Origin: Malaya genurostris
Lineage: Eukaryota > Arthropoda > Insecta > Diptera > Culicidae
Reading direction: 5' to 3'
Length of the DNA: 64,000 bases
Assembly: GCF_030247185.1 (NCBI RefSeq)
Contig: NC_080572.1
Coordinates: 6,713,007 to 6,777,006, forward strand
Below the pieces are notes generated by a model. That model was not told where the DNA came from. It worked only from the letters and a program-made list of their open reading frames with translations, and ran no database searches. Below are positions 47,800-58,869 of this stretch, one piece after another (the first letter of the stretch is position 1; each line of letters starts with the position of its first letter). The position numbers were made by a program, and so were the translations under genes.

Positions 47800-48284
47800 A
47801 AGTCAACCTACACATGCCTACTCGGGGTTCGGGCTTTTTCGGTAGAAAGCAAAAAACGTCGAATTCAAACAGAGGGTATAGGGAAAATTAAAAATACAAA
47901 ATTATTCATCAAATATTGTCCCCTTGAAAAGGAGTATCGACTGCAACACACTTGACTCAATCCTCGAAACATTTTTTATATTCAATTTTCAGTATGGCCA
48001 TCTGCGATTTTACCATAATCTCATCTCGAGTGCTGAAAATTTCACACCGTCGTTGAATGTAAATTGTTTTAGCAATTAAATGTGATAATTTCATATAGGT
48101 GTTATTCACATTAGCGTGAAATATTTGTTTTTATTTCAAGTTCCCCCCTATGGTGCTTTTTCAAGATCGAAAATTTTCAAAACTTAACCGCCGGGCAGCA
48201 CCCCTTACGCATGTTCGATTTAGCTCAAATTTTGCATGAGGACATTTTTCGAGGTGCTAAAACTTTTGAACAATAGCGATTTAC

Positions 48285-48800
48285 GAAATTAGAGGTGATC
48301 CCAAAATAAGAGTGGTAAAAATCAACGTGTTTTGTCGGCTACGTAACTTATACCATCATATCTCTGGAACCAAAAGTCACAGTCATTTGATCTTTGAACT
48401 TAATCGATGGTAGCTTTTAAACGAGTTCAAGTTTGTTAAAATCAGTTCAGTCATCTCTGATAAAATTGATCACGTAAAAAAAACAACGTGTTTTGTCGGT
48501 TACGTCCTTATACCATTATATCTCCGGAACCAAAAGTCACAGCTATTTGATCTTCGAACTTGATCAATGGCCTAACAATAGCTTTCAAACGGGCCTAGAC
48601 TTGTTAAAATCGGTTCATCCATCTCCGAGAAACTTGCGCGGTAAAAAAACAACACGTTTTGTCGGTTACGTCATTTATACCATCATATCTCCGGAACCAA
48701 AAGTCACAGCCATTTGGTCTTCGAACTTGATCAATGGTCCGATAGTAGCTTTCAAACGAGCCTAAGTTTGTTAAAATTGTTTCAGCCATCTCCAACTATA
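48285..48800. repeat. Tandem repeat, about 160-166 bp, three copies
   Basis: GTCGG(C/T)TACGT starts at 48334, 48495 and 48661. Each unit contains CATATCTCCGGAACCAAAAG, GATCAATGG, TAGCTTTCAAACGAGCCTAAG and a CCATCTCCGA-type end. Related degenerate copies lie at 23.9-24.35 kb and 27.4-27.5 kb. Confidence 0.8.
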
Positions 48801-49329
48801 GTACAAAGATTTAGGAAGTTTTCTGATTCGAGAGGCGAATGACCATAAGATTAAAACCTTTGTAAACATCAGTCTTGAATTTAATTGTACTCTCTATCCG
48901 TGCAACACAGACGGTTTGCCTGACTGAAGACGCAGGCAAAGTTACATTCGAATCAGGGTTTCTTATTTCCTTGTTTTGAGTTTCGTCTTCTCTTTTTGCT
49001 TTAAATTACGTTTGAAACTTCTGGTAACTTGAAAGTATAGAACAAGTACCGTGTGATTCTCATCTCAGGTTAAAAGCTAAGCAATAAATGTCAAAAGCTG
49101 CTCAAAAATTCGGGCCGTTGCACATAAACGTTTAACGTGGTAGAAGATTTTTCCGGATTTTTCCTGGATCCCGACAGATAGTACGTTGCACGAGCCGAAT
49201 AGTTTTCGGAATTCATAAAACTTCTGACAACCGATTGTCAGGAGATCTGTCATCTCATTCAGATATTCTTATATTCATATATTTATGATAAATAGAAGAA
49301 TTATCAGCAATAATTGAACAATGTGGTTT

Positions 49330-50464
49330 CAGTTCGGGTTTACATCTCATCCAAGTCAGTCGATAAAACAAAACCGCTTACGTTGGGACAGAAGAAACCA
49401 AGTACAGTATTGTGTAGTGAACAATAGACCTCGAAAATGAGTGAACCAAACGAACAAAAGCTACCGCCAGTACGAAAGAATACAATTATTGTTGACTTCA
49501 GACAGTGCAAAATTCGACCTTCGATACGAGAACTTGAAGGTTTGCTTAAGGAGCAAATGCATCTTGACATTAAACGTGTGCATTTACTTCAACGCAATTA
49601 GACCAATAATGTTGTTTATATCCAGTTCTATAAAGAGTTGGGTGCAATTCAATTCTCTAAAGACAATAATAATGTGCACTATGTGGAGCATGAAAATATC
49701 AAGTACAACATTCCAGTATATATGGAAGATAGTGCTATAGAAGTGCGTGTGTATGATCTTTTCTCAAGCGTCATCGATCCTTATATTCGCGCAACTATGT
49801 CCCAATACGGAGAGATTCTCTCTATTGAAAAAGGAAAGTGGAAGAATTTTTTCCCCGGTATTCTAAATGGCGTACGTTTATTACGCACACACTTGAAGAA
49901 GCCTATACCTTCTTATGTGACATTCGGTCAGAATACAAGAATACCGTGCAAATCACTTGTTACCTATGACAATCAGATGGCCACATGTCAATATTGCCAA
50001 AAAGCGGTTCACTACGGTAAGCCATGTGATAAACCGGACAGGGAGACAACTATACCAAAGGACAACGGTGCTTCCTTCACATCAACCCCAGTACACCTGT
50101 GACAGTCACCAACAACAGGGAAGAATCCCCTTCAATGAAACGATCTCCTATGGAACAAAGTACACCAGCTGCAGTTAACAGCTTACCATCCAACCAACCA
50201 GCAACTGCAAACAATGTACAACAAGGCGCATCTACAGCAACTAGCAACGAAATCAACAACAATACAACGGCAATGGATGACGAGACGAACCACGAACAAA
50301 CTGCCCCTCAATCCTCGCAGGAGGAAAATGGAAGCTCCTCTACCCCTAGAAAAAGGGTGACAACGAGATCCAATACAAAAAAAATTAATCTAAAAACTCA
50401 GCTAAATCGGACACGTAAAGCTTGTACGCAAATAGGCCTGAATAAAATATCTTTTAAATAAAAA
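49330..50464 (+). mobile_element. ORF1-only non-LTR element with 13-bp duplications
   Basis: AACAATGTGGTTT occurs at 49317-49329 and again at 50465-50477, flanking a 1135-bp insert that ends in an A-rich tail. The insert has a 107-bp leader, an ORF1 and no trace of endonuclease or RT. It therefore looks like a short element mobilised in trans, comparable in design to ORF1-only half-L1 elements of mammals, rather than a 5'-truncated copy. Confidence 0.75.
49437..50460 (+). pseudogene. Gag-like ORF1 protein of a non-LTR element
   Basis: The ATG at 49437 opens MSEPNEQK...IIVDFRQCKIRPSIRELEGLL, with an in-frame TAG at 49599 and continuation in the same frame (VYIQFYKELGAIQF ... VYMEDSAIEVRVYD ... 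GEILSIEKGKWKNFFPGI). A zinc knuckle CQYCQKAVHYGKPC (CX2CX4HX4C) follows near 49993-50034. A frameshift near 50095 leads to a Ser/Thr/Asn/Gln-rich tail ending at 50461. Only two lesions are seen. It resembles nucleic-acid-binding ORF1 proteins of mosquito jockey/LOA-type elements. Confidence 0.8.
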
Positions 50465-50479
50465 AACAATGTGGTTTGT

Positions 50480-51170
50480 TTGGGGTTTGAACGTATAGCG
50501 TGATGTAATAACTAATAACAAACTTTCACACCAATCTTATCAAATACTAAATAGCTATTCTTTGTAGTCTGAACGAAATGATTGTCACTCGATAAATATA
50601 AATATGCGAAAAGGCAATAATGAAGAACCACCAACTACACGTGCGTGTTTTTATGTTCTGAATTTCAATTTTGCAAGCATGTCCTGAATTACCACGGTAT
50701 TTATATTAACTGTTTTAAATATATTTTTATTAGTTATTGGATTTTTCTTCTACGCAGTTTACAATCCCTCTTATGAGGAACCATGAAGACATGTGCTCTG
50801 TCCAAGGCACATTATCAAAACTACAAACAATTTATATGCGAATGCTCCAAATTCTACAATTCTATCATGCATATTTACAATGTAATGCGATTTTAGTGAA
50901 AATTACCAAAAATATTTACGGTTATTCTCGAGAGTCCTCTATATTATCTGCACAAAAAAGTGGAAATGCACCCACATCATGCAAACAAGTCCCTGGATCG
51001 AAAAATAACTCACTACAGGAATCGGATTTGCACGGACTAAAATATGCGTATTTATTCACATTTCAAATGCATATTTTGAGGGGGTCGTCTACTGCATTCT
51101 ACACAAAATTAAGAATACAATATTAGTTAACAAAAGAAATCACTAAATTTCTGTTTTAGCTGTTAGTAGA
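50480..51170. other. Unassigned AT-rich DNA
   Basis: An open frame at 50737-51126 (+) has no recognised domain and no evident splice or start context. I see nothing else. Confidence 0.4.
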
Positions 51171-51295
51171 ATGTTCTCACTAATAGTACTGTTGTTGTAC
51201 CGTTGAATTCCACTATGTTATATCACGTCATTACACTCTCACAAAGTCACTATTTTCACAGTCACTATTTTTCCGAAAGTGTTTCAAACGTTATA

Positions 51296-51343
51296 ATACA
51301 GATACGTATTTCGGAATGCTATTTGCATCCTTCTTCAGTGTTT
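51296..51343 (-). ncRNA. Hammerhead ribozyme-like motif, left arm
   Basis: Minus strand: core CUGAAGA, stem II GGAUGC/GCAUUC with loop AAAUA, core GAAA, then a very short self-complementary stem III (AUACGUAU) and UC before the predicted cleavage site. Stem I is AAACA with UGUAU, with one mismatch. The pair next to the core (A/C) is not canonical. Hammerheads with short stem III are known in Penelope-like elements, where they are thought to act as dimers. Confidence 0.55.
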
Positions 51344-51487
51344 CGGTTTAATAAGTTTATTGAAAGAATGCTGCAGTGAAGTTCCTTTTATACAAACGTA
51401 AGTAGGTAGAAACGTAAGTAGGTAAACCAAAAAAAGGAACAAAAAAAAAAATGAAAGGTAAAAACAGGTAACAGAAAACTGGAAGAG

Positions 51488-51916
51488 TTAAGTGTTTTCT
51501 ATGTTTGTTTTTATCTTGGATATGGGTAGTAACTGGAAAAGCCAAGAAGATCTATTCCCTTGGTCTCGGTTTAATAAAGAGATGGAGTTGTTTTTGAATA
51601 TTTCTAAGCTTTCTGCTGAATCTAATTTCCATGGATTGGAAATTTGTCTTAAGATTTTTATGTCATTAGTAGTGAGTTCATGATCTTCAAAAAAGGCATG
51701 TTCTGCTACTTTTGACTTGAAGTGATGTGGTAGTCTCTTTTCCAATTCTTTGGATGCTTTCGCTATTTCTGAGATATGTTCCTTAAAGCGAATGTCCAGT
51801 GTTCTCTTTGTTTGTCCGATGTATATTTTATCGCAATGAGGACACGAGATTTTGTATACCCCAGACTTTTTCAAATTCTCTGTAGGATCTTTTGTAGAAC
51901 CTAGTAGAGTTTTCAA
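51488..51916 (-). pseudogene. Penelope-like GIY-YIG domain, left arm
   Basis: The frame reads LLGSTKDPTENLKKSGVYKI, then SCPHCDKIYIGQTKRTLDIRFKEHISEI and a C-terminal part ending KIKTNIENT with a stop. GVY and YIG are the motif halves of the nuclease, and Arg in DIRFKEH fits the catalytic position. The RT domain that should precede it is absent, so this is a 5'-truncated fragment. Confidence 0.85.
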
Positions 51917-51967
51917 AACATTTCACACCCACTACAATCAAAACTAAGAAAATTTGGTTTAGATTTA

Positions 51968-52348
51968 GTGTTCAGCAGTATGAACTACCAATTGAAAACT
52001 CTACTAGGTTCTACAAAAGATCCTACAGAGAATTTGAAAAAGTCTGGGGTATACAAAATCTCGTGTCCTCATTGCGATAAAATATACATCGGACAAACAA
52101 AGAGAACACTGGACATTCGCTTTAAGGAACATATCTCAGAAATAGCGAAAGCATCCAAAGAATTGGAAAAGGGACTACCACATCACTTCAAGTCAAAAGT
52201 AGCAGAACATGCCTTTTTTGAAGATCATGAACTCACTACTAATGACATAAAAATCTTAAGACAAATTTCCAATCCATGGAAATCTACTTACGTTTCTACC
52301 TACTTACGTTTGTATAAAAGGAACTTCACTGCAGCATTCTTTCAATAA
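51968..52348 (+). pseudogene. Penelope-like GIY-YIG domain, right arm
   Basis: Nearly identical to the left arm through KILRQISNPWK. There a deletion joins it to STYVSTYLRLYKRNF, which is 3' non-coding sequence of the left arm read in frame. The fused frame is an artefact of the deletion. Confidence 0.85.
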
Positions 52349-52361
52349 ACTTATAAAACCG

Positions 52362-52409
52362 ATACACTGAAGAAGGATGCAAATAGCATTCCGAAATACG
52401 TATCTGTAT
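52362..52409 (+). ncRNA. Hammerhead ribozyme-like motif, right arm
   Basis: Same core as the left-arm motif, and stem I (AUACA/UGUAU) is perfect here. Order: AUACA, CUGAAGA (52367-52373), stem II with loop AAAUA (52374-52392), GAAA (52393-52396), UACGUA, UC with predicted cleavage between 52404 and 52405, then UGUAU. The 10.1-11.1 pair is A/C instead of G/C, which may weaken activity. Confidence 0.6.
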
Positions 52410-52529
52410 TATAACGTTTGAAACACTTTCGGAAAAATAGTGACTGTGAAAATAGTGACTTTGTGAGAGTGTAATGACGTGATATAACATAGTGGAATTC
52501 AACGGTACAACAACAGTACTATTAGTGAA

Positions 52530-53340
52530 AAGAAATCAGAAAAACTTCACACATGCTTTGGTTTATGAACCAGTATGTCTCTTCAAAAGAACAGCGGTAC
52601 TTTTCCTCACGATTGTGTGTTCGATACATACAACGGATCAGATCCTGAAGTTTTTGTCAAAATCCGAGAGTACCACATGCGAACTCGTTCTCTGCTTGTT
52701 TATTTCAGATACCATTCGATTCAGTGAAATGAAATGAACTGTTGTAAATTATGCTAGTATTAAAAATTAATTTGATTTCATGTCGGCCTGCATTTCACAA
52801 AACAAGGGAAGAGTACAAATATATTCGCTGATTCAGTTTCTACTTATTTGGTAGAGTTCACGTGAAATATGATTCCTTAGTTTCACACACGTTAACGAAC
52901 AAGTCAGGTGCTTCGCTTAGAAATAATATGGGTCCACTTATACTCACATTGTTTTTCAGCGACGCAGCGTTGATGTTTTAGTGCGAACTTGTTATTAAAT
53001 GCGAGCTTGATTCAACCAAATAGATTTTTTTTTCGGCATTGTTGTATTCATTCCAGAACAATGAAAACTTAACTCAATAACTTGAGTTGAAAAAACCAAA
53101 ATTTTAAATAACATATGAAAAATTGCTATTTGGTGATTGATGAATTATCTTTGTAGGTTCTAGAATTTCTCGGGATGAAATTCGTTTAAAATGTGCTAGC
53201 AATTTGCATTGCTGCCGGTTTATATAAAACAAGTATATATTTTCGATCAACCTATATATGTGAATTTATTTCAACTAATTGTTATACTGTTTTAATCCAC
53301 TTATGAGGGCAATGAAAACTTCATCGCACTCTTCACATAC
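52530..53340. other. Unassigned AT-rich DNA
   Basis: No repeat family or gene is recognised between the Penelope palindrome and the mariner fragment. Confidence 0.4.
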
Positions 53341-53379
53341 CTTATAACATTTAATTGAAAATACAAAACTACGTGTTTC

Positions 53380-53765
53380 TCAAATCAAGAGAAACTGTAA
53401 GTACTAATCGCTACCGACAGCAAATGATGAAATTGAATCAAGAATTGTTCGAAAAACGACAAGAATGCTTCACAAGATATGAGAAAATCATTTTGCAGAA
53501 GATTACGCCCACGCACCCAAAAGTAAAAGTGATCAAAATTATCATTTCTGAACTCAGATGGGACATTTAGCCTCACCCGCCACACTCCCCATACTGTGAC
53601 CCTTCCGACTATCATTTGTTTTCATCGATGTCTCATGCACTTGCTGAGCAGCACTTAACTAGTTTTGGTTAAAAATTGGTTTCACGACAGAATCACTTCA
53701 AAAGATGAACATTTCGTTCGGCGTAGTATTCGTGAGTTGGTAGAAAGATGGAAAAAAGTATCTTG
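53380..53765 (+). pseudogene. Mariner transposase fragment, C-terminal half
   Basis: The frame reads ETVSTNRYRQQMMKLNQELFEKR, a decayed second-Asp block, then after a stop PHPPHSPYCDPSDYHLFSSM and HALAEQHLTSF, a mariner third-Asp region. Many stops follow. It is a different mariner lineage from the element at 17.8 kb (SDYHLF here, SDYWLF there). Confidence 0.75.
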
Positions 53766-53769
53766 ATTC

Positions 53770-56700
53770 TATTATTTACAATCACCATCTCACCTTATTC
53801 ACTGCCACACTTGGTAGATGACAAAATTATCTCTCGTTCGATAGAAAGATAAGATTTGAATCCTTTCCGGGATCGGTTGACTTTCGATCGGAAACCAGGA
53901 TCTGCCGACAAACGGAACAAATTTTCAAATCCCAGCGAAATACAGTGTTTGGGTGGATTGAGCGAATCCCAAACCTTTCAATCCGAGAAGTGTCTGAAAA
54001 TAACATTTTACTGTAGATAAAAATTTTCTTAGCTACCTATACGACTATCTAAGTCTACGTAAACAAATGCATGTATGAATGGCTCCTACCATTCACTCAA
54101 AAGCACACTAGCTCTGTGTTGATTTGATGTCTTGAAATAATGGTAAAGCGACTCAGGAGTTGTATGCAGCAAACATCATCAACAATGTACCTGTTGACGG
54201 CCGATTTTCTTCCTTCAGTCTTCGATAGTGTGTGTTATATAAAGTTGCCCAGATCCAACATCGACAGGCAACGGAACAGGACAATCAAATGTGATGAAAT
54301 CCGGAGTGGAAAACTCACTAACTCATCGTAATTTTGTCTTGATGTAAATAAGTTGCCAAATAACATTTTAATGTAATAATTTCATTCGGATTAAGATATA
54401 CATAGAAGTAATATTCCACTGGGAATTCTACCTTCTATGATAAAGGTTATATCGTAAATATATTCACTTATTCAAAATTTAATGTATCATGAGGTTTGTA
54501 TTTGGATACTTACTACTTTGGAATCCTTTGTTATCATAAGCAGAAAATTCACCTGAAAAAATAGAAACAATTAGTATTCATCGTATGCAACAAACTACTA
54601 ATTAGTTATAATTAGAGTCACTCAAAGCAAATTCAACTAAAATAAAGTAAAATCTTCCCAGATGTATTCATGGAAAGTTTCAATCGCCGTGGCTGCCCCA
54701 CCTACATATCCACCCAAAATGCGAACATTCATTCTGCAGTGAAAGTAATTAACTTCTTCGCTGGTGCTAATGAGCCTGCCAAAATTAACCAGACGCAAAC
54801 TATTCAATCTATGCACCGCTCTGTTGATTTCTCCTCACAGAAAATTTACATGGTCACCAGTATGTCTGAGCCGGAATGCGACTAAACAGGTGTTGGTATA
54901 AGTAGAAAGTTGCCAAATAGTTCATCCCACAGCCCGCAGCGCCGCCTGACCTGCAACAACTGAATGAAAGAGCAACGCATAAAAAAGGAACAATTGACCA
55001 TAGTGGTGAGCTTTAGATTGACTGCAATTTTTTAGGCAATGCTTGAAACAGGTAAAACTACTGGTTTATTTCTGGTAAAGAAGCTTAACAGAAAGGCAAA
55101 GGAAAGGGAAAGCCCGACGAAAGTAATTATGAATGAGTGATTAGATCAGAAAGATGCTTTAGCGTGGGAAAGTCACCGAATTAGCTTACTTTCATTCGCA
55201 ACACAGATTGAAGCCAGAAAAAATCGGATTTACTGGGCAGACTAATCGACGCAAGCGGGTCATTGGTGTTATTTTTTGCCCGCACGACGAACGACAGGTC
55301 GCACGTGACAACATCAGAGGCTGCTGAGGTCAGGAAACGATTGTATGTTGAAAGTGGACCTATGCTCTCAATGACACTAGCTTTGGTATATGCTTTCCTC
55401 AAGGAAATTACCGCAAGGCAAGAGATGACTTTCTCATTTTCGAATGGCATCCGAGGTTACTATAATCCGTTGAATGTCATTGACAAATTGTTTTATGGAT
55501 GACGTTACATTTCAGGTTCAGTGTCAAGTAAAAATTAACATCTATCGTTGATTCGTATGTCTGTATGACGTCCGATTATTAGACGTGGAATAATAGTTCA
55601 ATAAGAATCGAAAATTTACAGTTGATTAGGTTGTTCTTCATGCTGGTCGAAAAAATCAAAAAGGGTGCGAACTCATATTGAGATCAATTCAAGCGTACTA
55701 AATTCAGACTGTCGGATTCAAAACAACTAACAAAACTAGGAGTGTTTGTAATCTATGAAATGAATGAAAGATGACATTGGAAATTCCTTGATAAGAGCTT
55801 TCCAATAAGGATGTAATATGCATGACGTTCCAGTTATTTGTTGTAATTTGAATTTTCACTCTTACCTATACATTATTATTTGTTCTGCTTGAACATGAAA
55901 CAATTAACTGGTAATCCAACTGTGCAGCCATCAGTGGTGCTACCAGAGCATAATTGCGGGAATTAGCCTTCGCACTGAAAACAATGGCTCATTTAGCGAC
56001 CATTGACGAAGTAATAAGACTAACGACATCAACGATTCTTAATTGACGACGAACCTCTCTCAGCAATGATGGTTATCTTCGTATTGAAATCGTCGGAGTT
56101 TTCTTCCGTTTGCCAGTTAAATCTGGTGCAGCCCCATTCGTGAATTCGAAAATGCAGCACTATTGTATACGGCAGCAGCCAAAAGGCTCGTCAGGATGCA
56201 TCGTACACGTGTTATCTAGTGCAACCTTTGCGTTTGTCCTTTCTTTCTCGATTCGTCGAGGTGGGTTCCTCCGACCGTATTACGAATCGTTGCGGTAGTA
56301 AACAGTGATACACTGCCAGGGAATGTGTTATGAAACCGTCGTCAGGTCGTTATCTTCATGAGGTTATCGGCAGGCACATACCTACACACGAAAAGCGATG
56401 GAAATAAAAAACAGATACCTAGCCCAGCGAAAAGTGAAGTGCCTAGTGAAGTACCGTTTGCCGGTAAGCACCGACCGGGATTGTGATGGCGGTGTTGTAC
56501 AACAGTTTATTATCGCTGGGAGCCATCGACGCGGTCGGTACAAATGACATCAACACTTCCACACTCATTAAGTACTACACTGAAGCGCTGAAATACTGCC
56601 ATTCATGTCGGCATGTTCTGAATTGAAACTACAATAGATTGACAGTCCATAAACTACCAAAGGGGTATATTGCGTTGAAATTGTAACAGTCGTGCCATCT

Positions 56701-58786
56701 AACAGTAAAGATATACTGAGTCATTCCACAAAACGGTAAGTGATTACAACAATAATTTATCTTAAAGTCACTATTCCTGTTTTTAAGAGTCCCTAGAATT
56801 CAGAAACTCTACAAATAACCTAAATTTTACATAACTCGCATCTCAGCTGCCATAGGCTACTTATCGATCCATTACATGTTGGGTGGGATGTTTCGCTTAG
56901 TGTTCATAACCCTAGAGTCCATTGATGTAGATCTTCGAACAGAATAAATAATTTCTCATATTTGCTCTTGCCGGAAGCATTCCCGTTCTTGCTAAGCGTT
57001 GTTTGAACTTTTATATATTCGTTGTAGACCGTTCTCGCTCATGCCTTACCAACGGAACACAAATCAACATTGTAGACTGGGCCAAGTAACATGACCAGCA
57101 CGTTTCTCAAGACGACTGACAACGAAGACCCCGATCCGATCGGATCGGAACTAATCTAATGAGTGCAAACCACCCAAGTTTCGCTATATCATTGAATTTC
57201 CAATGCTGCTCTAGTGTCTTCTAATGGGTGTGTTCCCTGCTATAGTGATTTTGTGTGAACTCTGATCGTGGCTCGTAAATAGCGCAGCAAAATAGGAAGC
57301 TCTGCTACACCGTGTAATGTCAGTGTAATTGCAATTTATTACGGTAAGAGTGAGGCCACTGAATCGCAGAAGGAAACAACGGTACTGTGAGAATTTGAGC
57401 AGGTCTGTTAAAAATTTAGATCATTTATATTTTGACCACACAGAAGATAATGTCGTCCGATATTGAAGTGTCTTTGTGATGGTACGTTTGGCAACTCCGA
57501 TTATTAGGAACAAAGAATCGTTGAGTGTTCTTGTGCTTCGTAATTTTCGCAATCTCTTCCAACAAGGCTGCATGCTTCATATCGTCGTGTATCATTCGTC
57601 TTCCATTCGTTCTAAATAATTATGTTGACGAAAGGCAGATTTCTTATTTAGATATCGTTTCGAGGGAAACGCCATAATTTAATCTTTATTCAGCTCCATC
57701 TAACCTTTAGTCATGCATTTTTCATCGTGTTATAGCATTTGAAAAATTCAAACGAGGGCTTCAAAACAGAGGCAAAGTAAGTTATTTTCCTCAGTAGAAC
57801 ATCGTCGCTAAAAAGTATGAGTTTGTTATACGATACATATATTTCGATACGTCAAGTAATCCGTTCGTGTGCCATAGATACGAATATTTTAACTGCGATA
57901 ATTAGTTGCTCAGAAGGTGACAATCACAAGCTATTGTTAAAGTCACCAAAAAATGCATACAGTATACTAACAACTGACCGCGAATTCTACCGGAACCCAA
58001 AGATAAATTTTGCAACATAATGTAGAGGTTAACCGTACTCATATTCATCTCAACTCTACCACTCAAACCATTTATCAAGGCGAAGTAATCTTCGTTACTT
58101 AAGTTATACATGGCACTGTGAAAAAGGACAAAACGCGACGTTTTGTTTATAAAAGAATAGACCAAATAATTTTTTTAGGTGAAAAGTTCGGTATTACATG
58201 TTTCCACGTATTTGAAAGGACTGCATTAAAAGCTATCATAATCATTACATCTCAATTTGCTTTTTTATACTGGACTAGGTATATAAATTTAATCCACGGT
58301 ACCTGTAGAAGACTGAAAAATTTTTTGCTGGGGTGAGAATTCTAATAAATCGATTTCAAATAGATTCAATGACTGCGAAATCGTTATACCGTTTAAAATC
58401 AATTTTTCTTATGCTATAATTTATGAATTACTTATGTAAAGCATTGTTTGAGGAAAATCCGGATATAATATTGTTTGTGGTCATTTCTGACTAACAGTAA
58501 TCGATTCATTAGAGTTGGGCCAATGTAAAATGTTTCTTTTGGTTTAACACATACACTTTTTCGGAGTCTTACAATCAGTAGTTAAAATACAATCAAACAA
58601 CCTCTTTCGATCTACTTAGTTGTGTAATATGACTTTCTCATATAACCCGAATTCTCATATATATTGCTGTGTATTCCGTTTAAATATTGTTCTTATATTC
58701 GTTTTATTTTACTCTGTTCTTAAGTTCTCGAATAAAAATAAGAAAATGTAATTGAACATTATCTTGCAAGACACACGCTATATATA
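53770..58786. other. Five kb without a supported gene
   Basis: Mostly unique-looking DNA. Two weak exon-like signals lie on the minus strand: 55450-55181, an open frame ending at a GTAAGC donor, and a 39-bp segment 54552-54514 set between TTTTTTCAG and GTAAGT. They could belong to a gene transcribed leftwards, but I recognise no protein. The plus-strand frame 54670-54885 follows a CTTCCCAG and is likewise unrecognised. Confidence 0.3.
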
Positions 58787-58869
58787 CAGGGTCCGCCTGT
58801 AACTTTTTTTATGAACATGCATTCCGATTTCAAAATTATTTTTTTCATATTAAAGTACAATCCTTCCGG

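Larger units (their letters stand above)
51178..52525. mobile_element. Head-to-head Penelope-like palindrome
   Basis: Two arms of one Penelope-like element lie in inverted orientation around a spacer of about 70 bp (about 51916-51985). The outer ends match: TCACTAATAGTACTGTTG at 51178 and CAACAGTACTATTAGTGA ending at 52525. Each arm carries the GIY-YIG end of the ORF plus the 3' region. The right arm lacks about 170 bp present in the left, lost after CCATGGAAA. Both arms contain ACCTACTTACGTTT twice in tandem and a hammerhead-like motif. Inverted terminal copies are a known structural habit of Penelope elements. Confidence 0.85.

Noticed and set aside
48493..48765. Coding repeat protein
   Set aside because: Reading frame through a non-coding 160-166-bp tandem repeat; the period is not constant and not always a multiple of three.
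50737..51126. 129-codon gene between two retroelements
   Set aside because: No family resemblance, signal or splice evidence; AT-rich chance frame is more likely.
52492..52737. Gene just outside the Penelope palindrome
   Set aside because: It begins inside the repeat arm and has no recognised motif.
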